Shown one piece after another: positions 44,586-55,651 of a stretch of 64,000 nt of DNA (within the stretch, counting starts at the first letter, position 1; each line of letters opens with the position of its first letter). The notes beneath the pieces are model-generated. The model made no database searches. It was given only the letters and a program-made list of their open reading frames with translations, and was not told the origin of the DNA. The position numbers and the translations under genes are program-made. Location of the stretch: NCBI GenBank assembly GCA_963771505.1, contig CAVYTO010000002.1, positions 1,178,001-1,242,000 on the forward strand, written 5' to 3'. Source of the stretch: JAJPHW01 sp963771505 (GTDB taxonomy: Bacteria > Acidobacteriota > Terriglobia > Terriglobales > Acidobacteriaceae).

Positions 44586-45317
44586 TTGCCCACCGAAAGG
44601 CTCCAGAAAATCATCGCGAACGCTGGGATCGCCTCCCGCCGAAAGTCGGAAACACTTATCACCGGCGGCCTGGTCTCGCTCAACGGCAAGATCGTCACCG
44701 AACTGGGTACGAAAGCTGACCCCGACAAAGACCACATTCGCGTGAACGGAAAGCTACTTCACGGCCCGGAACGCCACGTATATCTGTTGATGAACAAGCC
44801 GAAAGGTTACGTGACCACGCTTCGCGATCCAGAACAGCGACCCACCGTCATGGACCTGTTGCGCGGCGTCAAAGCCCGCGTATACCCAGTCGGGCGCCTC
44901 GATTACGCGAGTGAAGGATTGCTGCTGTTGACCAATGACGGCGAATTCGCAAATTTTCTGATGAAGGCAGCTTCGCACGTTCCGAAAACCTACATGGTGA
45001 AAACGTCCGGAACTCCAGCGCCAGACCACCTGGAGCGCCTGCGTGAAGGCCTCTCTATTTCCACGCCGAGTGGGCGGCGAGTCCGGACTGCCCCGGCGCA
45101 AATAAAAATTATCCGCGAGGCAAATAATCCCTGGTATGAAGTGACGTTGATCGAGGGAAAGAATCGCCAGATACGGCGAATGTTCGAGGAAATCGGCCAT
45201 CATGTGGAAAAAATCAAGCGCGTTCGTTACGGGCCGCTGGAGCTGGATGTCCACCCCGGCAAATTCCGCGCCCTCACCCCTAAAGAAGTAGCCAGCCTGA
45301 AGTCCGTCGCGAAGTAA
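44586..45317 (+). CDS. rluB: Pseudouridine synthase of the RsuA/RluB family
   Basis: 243 residues: an S4 RNA-binding domain at about 1-60 (RLQKIIANAGIASRRKSETLI) and a catalytic domain with the Asp of VGRLDYASEGLLLLTNDG. Most likely modifies 23S rRNA at position 2605 (E. coli numbering) as RluB does; RsuA- or RluE-like specificity cannot be excluded. Start TTG at 44586, three bases after the scpB stop, as often seen in scpA-scpB-rluB operons. Confidence 0.92.
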   Translation: MPTERLQKIIANAGIASRRKSETLITGGLVSLNGKIVTELGTKADPDKDHIRVNGKLLHGPERHVYLLMNKPKGYVTTLRDPEQRPTVMDLLRGVKARVYPVGRLDYASEGLLLLTNDGEFANFLMKAASHVPKTYMVKTSGTPAPDHLERLREGLSISTPSGRRVRTAPAQIKIIREANNPWYEVTLIEGKNRQIRRMFEEIGHHVEKIKRVRYGPLELDVHPGKFRALTPKEVASLKSVAK

Positions 45318-45320
45318 GCG

Positions 45321-46181
45321 CTACTTCTGGCATTTCGGGCAGTAGTGACTGCTTCGCCCGCCGATAACGATGCGCTTGATTGGCGTGCCGCAAACCAAAC
45401 AAGGCTCGCCTTCACGCCCATAAACTCTGTGCTGAAGCTGAAAAAATCCCTCTTCGCCGTCTGAATTCACGTAGTCCGATATCGATGATCCGCCCAGTGC
45501 GATCGCTTCGCGCAGCACTTCCTGAATCGCGGGATGCAACCGCTCCAGATCGCTTCGGGTCAATGACGACGCTCTCCGTCGGGGCCGAATTCCGGATCGA
45601 AAAAGCGACTCATCGGCATAGATATTTCCTACTCCCCGCAGCAACTTTTGGTTCAACAATGCGCTTTTGATCGGAGTCTTTCTACCTCGAAACAGCGGCA
45701 CAAATTCAGGAAGTTCAATCTGTAGCGGCTCGGTGCCTCCCGCGTCGAATTCGTAATCGACGCTCAGCCGGCCAAAGCGCCGCGGATCGACAAACCGCAA
45801 TTCCCTGCCGCTCCGCAATGACGCAACAGCGTGCGTATGCTTGATTGCTTCGTCATCGGCAGCGCAAACCAGCATTCTTCCGCTCATTCCCAAATGAACA
45901 ATCCACTGCGCCTTTTCTTGCGTTTTTGCGGGGCGGGCAACCTTGACCGCCGGCCTTCTTTTTAAAGATGCGCTATCACTTGTCACGAGATCGAACACGA
46001 TATGCTTGCCAACCCGGCGCACGCCCTCAATCCGGCTGCCTTCGAGCACTTTGGCGATTTCCTTCGCGGTGGATTTCAGCGGCTCCGGCTTCGATCCCAG
46101 CCAAACTGATTCAATTACCTCTCCAGTCACGCGTTTTGCCAGCCCGCGTGCGATCGTTTCCACCTCAGGCAGTTCGGGCAT
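45321..46181 (-). CDS. mutM: Formamidopyrimidine-DNA glycosylase
   Basis: Base-excision repair enzyme that removes oxidised purines. 286 residues. The catalytic N-terminal Pro and Glu are in MPELPEVET; the H2TH region includes LLRGVGNIYADESLFRSGI, and the C-terminal zinc finger has CLVCGTPIKR and YCPKCQK. All key residues are present. Convergent with rluB by 3 bases. Confidence 0.96.
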   Translation of the reverse strand: MPELPEVETIARGLAKRVTGEVIESVWLGSKPEPLKSTAKEIAKVLEGSRIEGVRRVGKHIVFDLVTSDSASLKRRPAVKVARPAKTQEKAQWIVHLGMSGRMLVCAADDEAIKHTHAVASLRSGRELRFVDPRRFGRLSVDYEFDAGGTEPLQIELPEFVPLFRGRKTPIKSALLNQKLLRGVGNIYADESLFRSGIRPRRRASSLTRSDLERLHPAIQEVLREAIALGGSSISDYVNSDGEEGFFQLQHRVYGREGEPCLVCGTPIKRIVIGGRSSHYCPKCQK

Positions 46182-46272
46182 ATGGCATAGTGTACAAGCG
46201 GTCGCAGAGAAAAGGATTTAGGGGAACCGCATCCAAGGCCATTTCGTAAAACGTTGAGACTAGCGGGTTAGG

Positions 46273-47793
46273 ATGTCAATCATGAACCAACAGCTTTTGC
46301 GAGACCGGCAATCGCGCGTGGAAATTTTGCCACTCCTCGGCATAGCGCTTGCAATCGCTTTGCTGCACCTGCTCACCAACAGCCGTTACGGATTTCACCG
46401 CGACGAACTCCAAGTGATGAGCGACTCGCTCCACATGGATTGGGGTTTCGTCCCCTACCCGCCTGTCGACCCCTTCTTAGCGCATATCGGCATGAAGCTC
46501 TTTGGCCTCTCTCTCGTCGGCCTGAGATTGTTTTCGGTGATCGCGCAGTGTTTGGTCATCGTGGTCTCGGGCTTCATGGCGTACGAACTCGGCGGCGGCC
46601 GGTTGGCCCAAATCACGACCGCCATCGCTGTCGCACTGTCCCCGCTCGCGCTCTTCGAAGGGACGGAATTTCAGTACACGACTTACGACCACCTCTGGTG
46701 GGTGCTGATCGCCTACTTTTCTATCCGATTGCTCAAAAGCGACGATCCACGATGGTGCACAGCGATCGGCGCGGCCATCGGGCTTGGCCTTCAAACCAAA
46801 TACACAATCAGCTTTCTCATATGCGGAGTTGTTGCCGGCATCGTGCTAACTTCTGCACGGCGCTTTCTTCTGAGCATTTGGTTCTGGGCTGGAATTGCAC
46901 TGGCGTTGCTCATCTTTTTGCCGAATCTCTTATGGCAGGTGCATCACGGATTCATTTCCTATCATTTCCTCCAGCACATTCATGCGCGAGACGTAGGCCA
47001 AGGGCGGGCCAACGGCTTTATCTCCGATCAATTCCTGATTTGCACGAATTTGATCGCCGCGCCGCTTTGGATTGCGGGGCTGATCTTCTATTTGCGGGAC
47101 CGCCGTAACCGCATGCTCGCATGGATGTATCTGGTCCCCTTGGTGCTCTTCATCGTAGGCAAGGGTCGAGGATATTATCTGGGCGGAGCCTATCCCATGC
47201 TCATCGCCATGGGCGCAGTCGCGGGCGAGCACTGGTTGGGGTCGCTGCAACCCCTACGCCGTAAGATCGCCGAGAGCGCTTTTCTGACGCTCCTTATAGC
47301 AAACGGCATCTTCATTTCGACGTTCATCATTCCTTTGACTGCCGGTGGCCCCTTGCAACGATTTGCCCTCGAGAAGAACGGCGACCTGCGAGAGGAAACT
47401 GGCTGGGACGACCTGGTGAAGGAAATTGCGTCCGTCCGCGACGGGCTAACCCCGGAAGAGCAAAAGGATTTCGGTGTCGTTGTCGGCAATTATGGCGAAC
47501 AGGGCGCAGTTGAAATCCTCGGTCCTGCTTATCGGCTGCCTGCACCCATTAGCGGCACCAACTCTGCCTGGATCCGCGGCTATCCTACACCCCCACCTTC
47601 AATCCTGATCGTCGTCGGATCATCGAAAGACTACGCCGAAAGAACATTCACCAATTGCCGTCTTGCCGGACACAACGACAATCGCATGGGAATCCATAAC
47701 GAAGAAAGTTCAGACCATCCAGATATTTTTGTTTGCGGCAGCCCCGCAAAACCCTGGCCTCAATTCTGGGTCGATTATCAGGATTTCGGCTAG
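46273..47793 (+). CDS. Glycosyltransferase family 39 (PMT-type) membrane protein
   Basis: 506 residues with about ten membrane helices. RYGFHRDELQVM in the first outer loop holds the acidic pair used for catalysis in the ArnT/PMT family, followed by YPPVDPFLAHIGMKLFGLS. It should transfer a sugar from a polyprenyl-phosphate donor to a protein, lipid or glycan on the periplasmic side. The acceptor is unknown. The C-terminal 120 residues form a soluble domain. Confidence 0.85.
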   Translation: MSIMNQQLLRDRQSRVEILPLLGIALAIALLHLLTNSRYGFHRDELQVMSDSLHMDWGFVPYPPVDPFLAHIGMKLFGLSLVGLRLFSVIAQCLVIVVSGFMAYELGGGRLAQITTAIAVALSPLALFEGTEFQYTTYDHLWWVLIAYFSIRLLKSDDPRWCTAIGAAIGLGLQTKYTISFLICGVVAGIVLTSARRFLLSIWFWAGIALALLIFLPNLLWQVHHGFISYHFLQHIHARDVGQGRANGFISDQFLICTNLIAAPLWIAGLIFYLRDRRNRMLAWMYLVPLVLFIVGKGRGYYLGGAYPMLIAMGAVAGEHWLGSLQPLRRKIAESAFLTLLIANGIFISTFIIPLTAGGPLQRFALEKNGDLREETGWDDLVKEIASVRDGLTPEEQKDFGVVVGNYGEQGAVEILGPAYRLPAPISGTNSAWIRGYPTPPPSILIVVGSSKDYAERTFTNCRLAGHNDNRMGIHNEESSDHPDIFVCGSPAKPWPQFWVDYQDFG

Positions 47794-47815
47794 GCCAGTT
47801 TATTTCCTCAAGTGC

Positions 47816-47873
47816 GTCATCCCGAGCGGAGCCGGTTTGCAGGCGAGGGCGGGCCTCCCCTGAGCGAAGTCGA
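47816..47873. repeat. Interspersed intergenic repeat, type B copy 2
   Basis: Begins GTCATCCCGAGCGGAGC and ends GAGCGAAGTCGAC; shares the GTCATCCCGA opening with the copy at 16486-16534. Lies in the 284-base gap between the GT39 gene and purA, in which no other gene is seen. Confidence 0.5.
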
Positions 47874-48077
47874 CGGATTTCGCCTCCCAAATAGATCCTC
47901 GCGCCAGCGTGGCCCGCCGCATTGCCGACAAACGCCCGTGCGCGGTATGATTGTGAGTACACTACTCCATTTAACTTCCTGCAATCTCTAGTCTAATTTT
48001 GGCAGCAACGAGTGTGTACGACCCGCAACGCGGCCGTGCAAGGAATTGCCGCGCAACACCGCTTTCAGGAGTGTGCT

Positions 48078-49406
48078 TTGACAAAAGCCAGAGGCGCAGT
48101 CATCGTCGGCGCGCAGTGGGGCGACGAAGGAAAAGGCAAGATCGTTGACGTTCTCTCGGAGAATTTCTCCATGGTGGCCCGCTACGCCGGCGGCCACAAT
48201 GCCGGACATACGGTAATCATCAACGGCAAGAAGTTTATCTTGCAACTGGTGCCTTGCGGCGTTTTGCGCTCGGGATGCCGAAGCGTTATCGGCAACGGCG
48301 TCGTGCTCGACCCGATGGCATTCCTCAAAGAGGTCGGCGCGCTACGCGAGGCCGGCGTTCAGGTGGATGGCAACCTTTTCGTCAGCAACCGCGCTCATGT
48401 GATCCTGCCCTATCACCGGATGATCGAACTTGCGGCCGAAAACGCTCCCGGCCGCGTAAAGATCGGCACCACCTCTCGCGGAATCGGTCCAGCCTATGAA
48501 GATAAGATGGGCCGTCGCGGATTGCGCGTCGCGGATTTGCTTGATCTGAAGCTGCTCAAGACGCACATCGAGAATGCCTGCCGCGAAAAGAACATGATCG
48601 CGCATGCATTGTTCAATTCCGATCCGCTCGATCCGGATAAGATGTATGCCGAGTACGCTGAGGCATCCGCAAAAATCGCGCCATTCGTTTGCGACACTGC
48701 CGCTCTGCTCAATGGCGCCTTGCGCAACGGCGAGTCTGTGATGTTTGAGGGCGCGCAAGGCACGATGCTTGACATCGACCACGGGACATACCCCTTTGTG
48801 ACTTCGTCCAGTGCTACCTCAGGTGGGGCTGTGATTGGCACCGGAGTTGCCCCAACTGCGATTAGCGCTGTCATTGGCGTGACCAAGGCTTACTGCACCC
48901 GCGTTGGCGAAGGGCCATTCCCTTCCGAGTTGCTTGATGCAACCGGCGACCACCTGCGCGCCCGCGGCAATGAGTACGGCGCGGTCACAGGGCGTCCCCG
49001 ACGCTGCGGCTGGCTCGATCTACCGCTGTTGCGATATTCGAACATGATCAACGGAACATCATGGCTCGTGGTAACCAAGCTCGACGTGCTCGATGAGTCG
49101 CCAGAAATTCCCGTCTGTGTCGGCTACAAAATCAACGGTAAAGCCACCGACGAGATTCCAGCGCACGCCAGCGGGTACGACACGATTGAGTGCGTTTACC
49201 GCTCCTTGCCGGGCTGGAACACGCCTACCAGCGGCATCCAGCACTTCGACAAGCTGCCTAAAGCAACTCGCGATTATCTCGCTTTTGTCGAAAAAGAAAG
49301 CGGCTCGCGGATTGGCGTCATCTCCAATGGCCCAGATCGCAATCAAACCATGTTTGTCGACGATTTTTCTCAAGCGCTAAAGTCGCTGACTCAGCGCGAC
49401 AAATAA
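48078..49406 (+). CDS. purA: Adenylosuccinate synthase
   Basis: First committed step from IMP to AMP, using GTP and aspartate. 442 residues. VGAQWGDEGKGKIVDVLSE is the P-loop with the catalytic Asp, GGHNAGHTV supplies the catalytic His, and GTTSRGIGPAYEDK is the IMP-binding loop. TTG at 48078 is chosen: AGGAG lies 7 bases upstream and the protein then begins with the usual TKARGAVIVG; the frame extends to 48012 without family match. Confidence 0.96.
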   Translation: MTKARGAVIVGAQWGDEGKGKIVDVLSENFSMVARYAGGHNAGHTVIINGKKFILQLVPCGVLRSGCRSVIGNGVVLDPMAFLKEVGALREAGVQVDGNLFVSNRAHVILPYHRMIELAAENAPGRVKIGTTSRGIGPAYEDKMGRRGLRVADLLDLKLLKTHIENACREKNMIAHALFNSDPLDPDKMYAEYAEASAKIAPFVCDTAALLNGALRNGESVMFEGAQGTMLDIDHGTYPFVTSSSATSGGAVIGTGVAPTAISAVIGVTKAYCTRVGEGPFPSELLDATGDHLRARGNEYGAVTGRPRRCGWLDLPLLRYSNMINGTSWLVVTKLDVLDESPEIPVCVGYKINGKATDEIPAHASGYDTIECVYRSLPGWNTPTSGIQHFDKLPKATRDYLAFVEKESGSRIGVISNGPDRNQTMFVDDFSQALKSLTQRDK

Positions 49407-49409
49407 AAA

Positions 49410-49435
49410 GTGTGGCGCGGGGCGCCTCGCCCGCG
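49410..49435. repeat. Interspersed hairpin repeat, type A copy 2
   Basis: 26 bases opening GTGTGGCGCGGGG and closing TCGCCCGCG, nearly the same as 41031-41056; CGCGGG and CCCGCG pair. It starts 4 bases after the purA stop. Confidence 0.6.
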
Positions 49436-49474
49436 GGAAGCCGAATGGTTTCACAGCTAAGGAGCAACTCCAGA

Positions 49475-49765
49475 ATGGTCGTTCTAGCGGTTGTGTGGAT
49501 GGCGAAGGTTGGACGCGAAAGCGAGGCGGCAGCGCTTTTCTCTAAGCTCAATGAAGAGTCCAGCAAAGAACCCGGTTGCCTGATGTATCTTCTTCACCGG
49601 CACAAGACCGATCCACGCCGCTTCTTCATCTATGAGCAATACAAGGATGAGGCCGCGCTGGAAGCCCATCGCGCCTCGCCTCACTTCATGCAATATGCGA
49701 AGAAGGAATTGCCGAGGGTCGCGGAACGTATCGAAGGCAATCTCTACGAACTCTTGCCTAAATGA
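49475..49765 (+). CDS. Antibiotic biosynthesis monooxygenase (ABM) domain protein
   Basis: 96 residues, a single dimeric alpha/beta barrel: VVLAVVWMAKVGRE, LLHRHKTDPRRFFIYEQYKDEAALEAH-type core with the typical FIYEQYKDEAALEAHRAS and FMQYAKKELP. Relatives are quinol monooxygenases such as YgiN and small haem- or flavin-free oxygenases. AAGGAG lies before the ATG at 49475. No partner gene is evident; substrate unknown. Confidence 0.85.
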   Translation: MVVLAVVWMAKVGRESEAAALFSKLNEESSKEPGCLMYLLHRHKTDPRRFFIYEQYKDEAALEAHRASPHFMQYAKKELPRVAERIEGNLYELLPK

Positions 49766-49774
49766 TTGGCACAG

Positions 49775-49960
49775 CTACCTGTCCGCCATTAACACGCCAC
49801 CCGACGCATAACTCTCTTTAGACACTTCGTTGAAGGCAACAACCACGGCGTCCCGTTTGGCCCCAGCTTCTTCCACCATGGCGTCGGTAATGCGCTGCGC
49901 CAGCTTGCGCTTCTGGTCGGCGGTTCGTCCCGTCAGCATTGTCACTTGCACTAATGGCAT
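49775..49960 (-). CDS. 4-oxalocrotonate tautomerase family protein
   Basis: 61 residues, the standard length. The catalytic Pro becomes N-terminal after Met removal (MPLVQVTMLTGRT), and the beta-alpha-beta unit QKRKLAQRITDAMVEEAG follows. The family catalyses keto-enol tautomerisation or dehalogenation; the substrate is unknown. Last gene of the sucC-sucD-ndk run, 18 bases from ndk. Confidence 0.85.
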   Translation of the reverse strand: MPLVQVTMLTGRTADQKRKLAQRITDAMVEEAGAKRDAVVVAFNEVSKESYASGGVLMADR

Positions 49961-49978
49961 AATGATGCCCCCAAAAGG

Positions 49979-50404
49979 CTAGACCGCCAATTCATATCCG
50001 GCGAAGAAGTAGCTGAGTTCGAAGCGTGCCGTGTCTTCCGCGTCCGAACCATGAATCGCGTTGTGTTCGATGTTGGACGCCCATTTTTTGCGGATTGTTC
50101 CTTCTTCCGCCTGAGCCGGATTTGTAGCGCCCATCAGCTTTCGCAAATCAGCAATCGCATTTTCCTTCTCGAGGGCCAGCACCACCATCGGTCCGCTCGA
50201 CATGAATTCTGTCAGCGAAGTAAAAAACGGCCGGCTCGCATGAACTGCATAAAACTGCTCCGCTTGATGTTGAGAAATTTCGAGCATCTTCATCGCCAGG
50301 ATGCGAAAACCATTTTTCTCAAATTGCTCGATGATGTCGCCGATGGCGTTCTTTTTCACCGCATCCGGCTTAACGATCGTAAAAGTGCGCTGCAATGTTT
50401 TCAT
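49979..50404 (-). CDS. ndk: Nucleoside diphosphate kinase
   Basis: Balances nucleoside triphosphate pools through a phospho-His intermediate. 141 residues; TIVKPDAVKKNAIG opens the protein and the catalytic His lies in NIEHNAIHGSDA. Full length and all key residues present. Downstream of sucD, a common arrangement that links succinyl-CoA synthetase with nucleotide balance. Confidence 0.96.
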   Translation of the reverse strand: MKTLQRTFTIVKPDAVKKNAIGDIIEQFEKNGFRILAMKMLEISQHQAEQFYAVHASRPFFTSLTEFMSSGPMVVLALEKENAIADLRKLMGATNPAQAEEGTIRKKWASNIEHNAIHGSDAEDTARFELSYFFAGYELAV

Positions 50405-50438
50405 GGGATATATTCAGTCCTTAAAATGATTTATAAAG

Positions 50439-51323
50439 CTAAGCCTTTGCGGCCGTTCCTAGCGCCGCCGCCAGCGTCTCGCCAATCGTGGCCGGCGATT
50501 TTGCTACGCGAATTCCCGCCGCCTCCATGGTTTTGATCTTTTCTTCCGCCGTTCCTTTACCGCCGGAGATAATCGCACCGGCATGGCCCATGCGGCGTCC
50601 CGGAGGCGCTGTTTGCCCGGCAATAAATCCTACCACCGGTTTCTTCATGGATTTCTTAACATAAGCCGCGGCCGCTTCTTCAGCGTTGCCGCCGATTTCG
50701 CCGATCATGATGACCGCTTCGGTCTCCGGATCTTTGTTGAACAATTCCAATGCATCCAGGAAGCTCGTACCGATGATGGGATCGCCGCCGATTCCGATCG
50801 CCGTGGATTGCCCGATCCCGCGCGTCGTAAGTTGGTGCACTGCCTCGTAAGTCAGCGTGCCAGAGCGCGAAACTATTCCGACCGACCCTTGCTTGTGAAT
50901 ACGCGCGGGCATGATGCCGATTTTGCATTTTCCCGGAGAAATAATTCCCGGGCAATTCGGTCCGATCAGGCGCGACCGGCGGGTTTGCAGGAATTCCCAC
51001 GCCTTCACCATGTCGAGCGTCGGAATGCCTTCGGTGATGCACACGATCAGTTCGATTTCCGCATCGGCCGCTTCCATGATGGCGTCGGCCGCAAACGGTG
51101 GAGGCACAAAAATCACGGACGCGTCCGCACCAGTCTTGTCGACGGCCTCCAGCACCGAGTTGAATACCGGGAAGCCTTCGTGCGTCGTTCCACCCTTGCC
51201 CGGAGTCACGCCGCCCACGATTTTCGTTCCGTACTCCGCGCAGGCTTTGGCATGAAAAGTACCTTCGCGTCCGGTCAAGCCCTGCACTATCACCTTCGTC
51301 GACTGATCTACCAGAATGCTCAT
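50439..51323 (-). CDS. sucD: Succinyl-CoA synthetase alpha subunit
   Basis: 294 residues. CoA-binding Rossmann part VQGLTGREGTFHAKACAEYG, then LIGPNCPGIISPGKCKIGIM, and the phosphorylated His in GRRMGHAGAIISGGKGTAE. TCA-cycle step succinyl-CoA to succinate with ATP or GTP formation, in complex with SucC encoded 27 bases upstream. Confidence 0.97.
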   Translation of the reverse strand: MSILVDQSTKVIVQGLTGREGTFHAKACAEYGTKIVGGVTPGKGGTTHEGFPVFNSVLEAVDKTGADASVIFVPPPFAADAIMEAADAEIELIVCITEGIPTLDMVKAWEFLQTRRSRLIGPNCPGIISPGKCKIGIMPARIHKQGSVGIVSRSGTLTYEAVHQLTTRGIGQSTAIGIGGDPIIGTSFLDALELFNKDPETEAVIMIGEIGGNAEEAAAAYVKKSMKKPVVGFIAGQTAPPGRRMGHAGAIISGGKGTAEEKIKTMEAAGIRVAKSPATIGETLAAALGTAAKA

Positions 51324-51350
51324 AAGTTTTCTCTTCGGCTGCCGGTCGCG

Positions 51351-52520
51351 CTACTTTGCCGCCGCGACGACCTTTTCCGCCGCGTCTTTCATGGTCTCGG
51401 CAACGATAAAATTCAATCCGGACTTCTGTAGAATTTCTCTTCCCTGCTCGACGTTCGTCCCTTCAAGGCGCAAAACGATCGGCAGTTGAATCTTGGTCTT
51501 GTTGGCCGCCTCGACGACGCCGTTGGCCAGCGTATCCACCCTGAGGATGCCGCCAAAAATATTGATGAGGACTGCCTTGACGCTCTTGTCGCTGAGCAGA
51601 ATCTCGAACGCGTGCGTCACCTGCTCGGCGTTTGCGCCGCCACCCACATCCAGAAAGTTCGCGGGCATGCCGCCGGCGTATTTGATGATGTCCATCGTCG
51701 CCATGGCAAGACCCGCGCCATTCACCATGCATCCGACGCTGCCGTCGAGCTTGATGTAGTTAAGCCCGTACTTCGACGCCTCAACTTCAAGTGGATCTTC
51801 TTCGCTTACGTCCCGCAACGACTTCAGATCTGCATGCCGGAACATGGCGTTGTCATCGAAGTTGATTTTTGCATCGAGCGCAAAGAGCCGTCCGTCGCTA
51901 CAGGTGATAAACGGATTGATTTCCATTAGCGACGAATCGGTATCTTCGAATGCCTTATAGAGGCCGGTCATCAACTGCACGGCGGAGTTGATCTGGGCGG
52001 GCTTCAGTCCCAACTTAAAAGCGAGTTTCCGGGCCTGAAATGGCTGCAACCCCATTCCCGGCTGAATGTATTCCTTCAAAATCGCGTCGGGATTTTCCTC
52101 CGCCACCTGCTCAATTTCCATGCCGCCGGCGGACGAAGCCATGAATACCGTTCTCGCCTCCACGCGGTCAATCACAATGCCGAGATACAACTCTTTCTCG
52201 ATTGGCAAGGTCTCTTCAACCAGCAAACGCTGCACAATCCGGCCTTCGGGTCCCGTCTGATGGGTCACGAGATTCATACCGAGCATTTTGCCAGCGATTT
52301 CGCCGGCTTCATCGACTGACTTTCCGATTTTTACTCCGCCACCTTTGCCGCGCCCTCCGGCATGGATCTGCGCTTTCACCACCACTCCGGTGGCGCCCAT
52401 GTTGAACAAATTCTGCGCCGCTGCCACCGCTTCTTCCCGGGTTTCGGCCATTTCACCGCGTGGCACAGGCACACCATACTTCTTCAGAATGCCTTTCGCT
52501 TGGTACTCATGAATTTTCAT
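51351..52520 (-). CDS. sucC: Succinyl-CoA synthetase beta subunit
   Basis: 389 residues starting at ATG 52520 with MKIHEYQAKGILKKYGVPVP, the family N-terminus; the frame runs on to 52634 with unrelated residues. ATP-grasp blocks KAQIHAGGRGKGGGVKIG and MEINPFITC, and the C-terminal VFGGI-like INIFGGILRVD loop are present. Forms the heterodimer with SucD. Divergent from hppA, sharing a 440-base gap. Confidence 0.97.
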   Translation of the reverse strand: MKIHEYQAKGILKKYGVPVPRGEMAETREEAVAAAQNLFNMGATGVVVKAQIHAGGRGKGGGVKIGKSVDEAGEIAGKMLGMNLVTHQTGPEGRIVQRLLVEETLPIEKELYLGIVIDRVEARTVFMASSAGGMEIEQVAEENPDAILKEYIQPGMGLQPFQARKLAFKLGLKPAQINSAVQLMTGLYKAFEDTDSSLMEINPFITCSDGRLFALDAKINFDDNAMFRHADLKSLRDVSEEDPLEVEASKYGLNYIKLDGSVGCMVNGAGLAMATMDIIKYAGGMPANFLDVGGGANAEQVTHAFEILLSDKSVKAVLINIFGGILRVDTLANGVVEAANKTKIQLPIVLRLEGTNVEQGREILQKSGLNFIVAETMKDAAEKVVAAAK

Positions 52521-52700
52521 AATGATGTTCTCGATCAGGTGGTGCGTTTCAATTGTTCGGATGGCGCTTGCTGGCAGGCTGAATGCAGCAGACAGCGAAC
52601 TGTTGATTTTATCGGAGCGTGGCCCATTGGGCAATCACGTCAAAGAAAAAATGCAGATTGTAACAATGGCGTGCGTTGATTGCTCGCGCGGATTCCCAGT

Positions 52701-52730
52701 TTGACCTGACTCTTCCCAAAATGCTATAAA
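52701..52730 (+). promoter_or_regulatory. Strong sigma-70-type promoter of hppA
   Basis: -35 TTGACC (52701-52706), 18-base spacer, TGC then -10 TATAAA (52725-52730). The predicted start near 52737 leaves a leader of about 225 bases before the hppA ATG. Confidence 0.65.
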
Positions 52731-52740
52731 TGCTGGTTTT

Positions 52741-52920
52741 GGCGTGGAGAATTTTTCAGTTCTCGCTTCTGTAAGCGAGCCTTCCATGCCAGACCCGACG
52801 CGGCCAAGCTCATTCCTGGTCAAGTACGTGTAGTGGAAGCGTGTTCGGAAGCCCGGCAGTTTTCGTGCGTCGCATTTGCGGCTCTCGTTACTGCGCCGAA
52901 AGGCAGCACCTAAACACGTA
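52741..52920 (+). ncRNA. Structured 5' leader of hppA, candidate cis-regulatory RNA
   Basis: Domain 1: GGCGTGGA (52741-52748) pairs with TCCATGCC (52783-52790, one G-U), enclosing hairpin CTCGCTT-CTGT-AAGCGAG (52762-52779). Domain 2: TACGTGT (52825-52831) pairs with ACACGTA (52914-52920); inside, GTGC (52865-52868) pairs with GCAC (52906-52909) and TGCGCC/GGCaGCA closes a GAAA tetraloop (52892-52908). It matches no riboswitch class I know by eye. The 440-base gap holds no convincing coding gene. Confidence 0.5.
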
Positions 52921-52960
52921 GTCATTCCAAATCATGTCGATCCCCGGAGGATTCCCTAAT

Positions 52961-55438
<2,478 letters not shown>

Positions 55439-55458
55439 CCCCAAATCGCGATACAACG

Positions 55459-55493
55459 GCGCCATCGTTTCAGAAGATGGCGCTATTTTTTTG
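55459..55493 (+). terminator. Intrinsic terminator of hppA
   Basis: GCGCCATC (55459-55466) and GATGGCGC (55476-55483) pair, followed by TATTTTTTT. The T-run overlaps the stop of the convergent TatB-like gene. Confidence 0.82.
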
Positions 55494-55650
55494 CCTCAGG
55501 TTCTTGCAACTTAGAGGTACCTTCTTTGCCTAACGCTTGCATTTGCGCCTTCGCTCGCTGAATGTGTTGCAGCAAGGTTTGCATTTGCTTGGGGCCTAGA
55601 AGCAAAAACCCCAGAGCCATCATGAAAAGAATCTCTGTGCCAAATCCCAC
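55483..55650 (-). CDS. TatB/TatA-like mini protein (55 residues)
   Basis: Short gene: GTG start at 55650, one base after the TatA stop, with GAGGAA as ribosome site inside the tatA end. It encodes VGFGTEILFMMALGFLLLGP then KQMQTLLQHIQRAKAQMQAL, that is one short membrane helix, a GPK hinge and an amphipathic helix, the Tat A/B layout. The glutamate near the N-terminus of the helix (FGTEI) is typical of TatB. It is much shorter than standard TatB. It ends inside the hppA terminator. Confidence 0.7.
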   Translation of the reverse strand: MGFGTEILFMMALGFLLLGPKQMQTLLQHIQRAKAQMQALGKEGTSKLQEPEAKK

Positions 55651-55651
55651 A

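Noticed and set aside
52741..52920. Known riboswitch class before hppA
   Set aside because: Checked by eye against fluoride, c-di-GMP-I, glycine, TPP and cobalamin consensus features; none fits, so it is listed only as a candidate leader.
52635..52925. Minus-strand frame of 96 codons in the sucC-hppA gap
   Set aside because: No ribosome site, no domain, and it covers the predicted promoter and structured leader of hppA.
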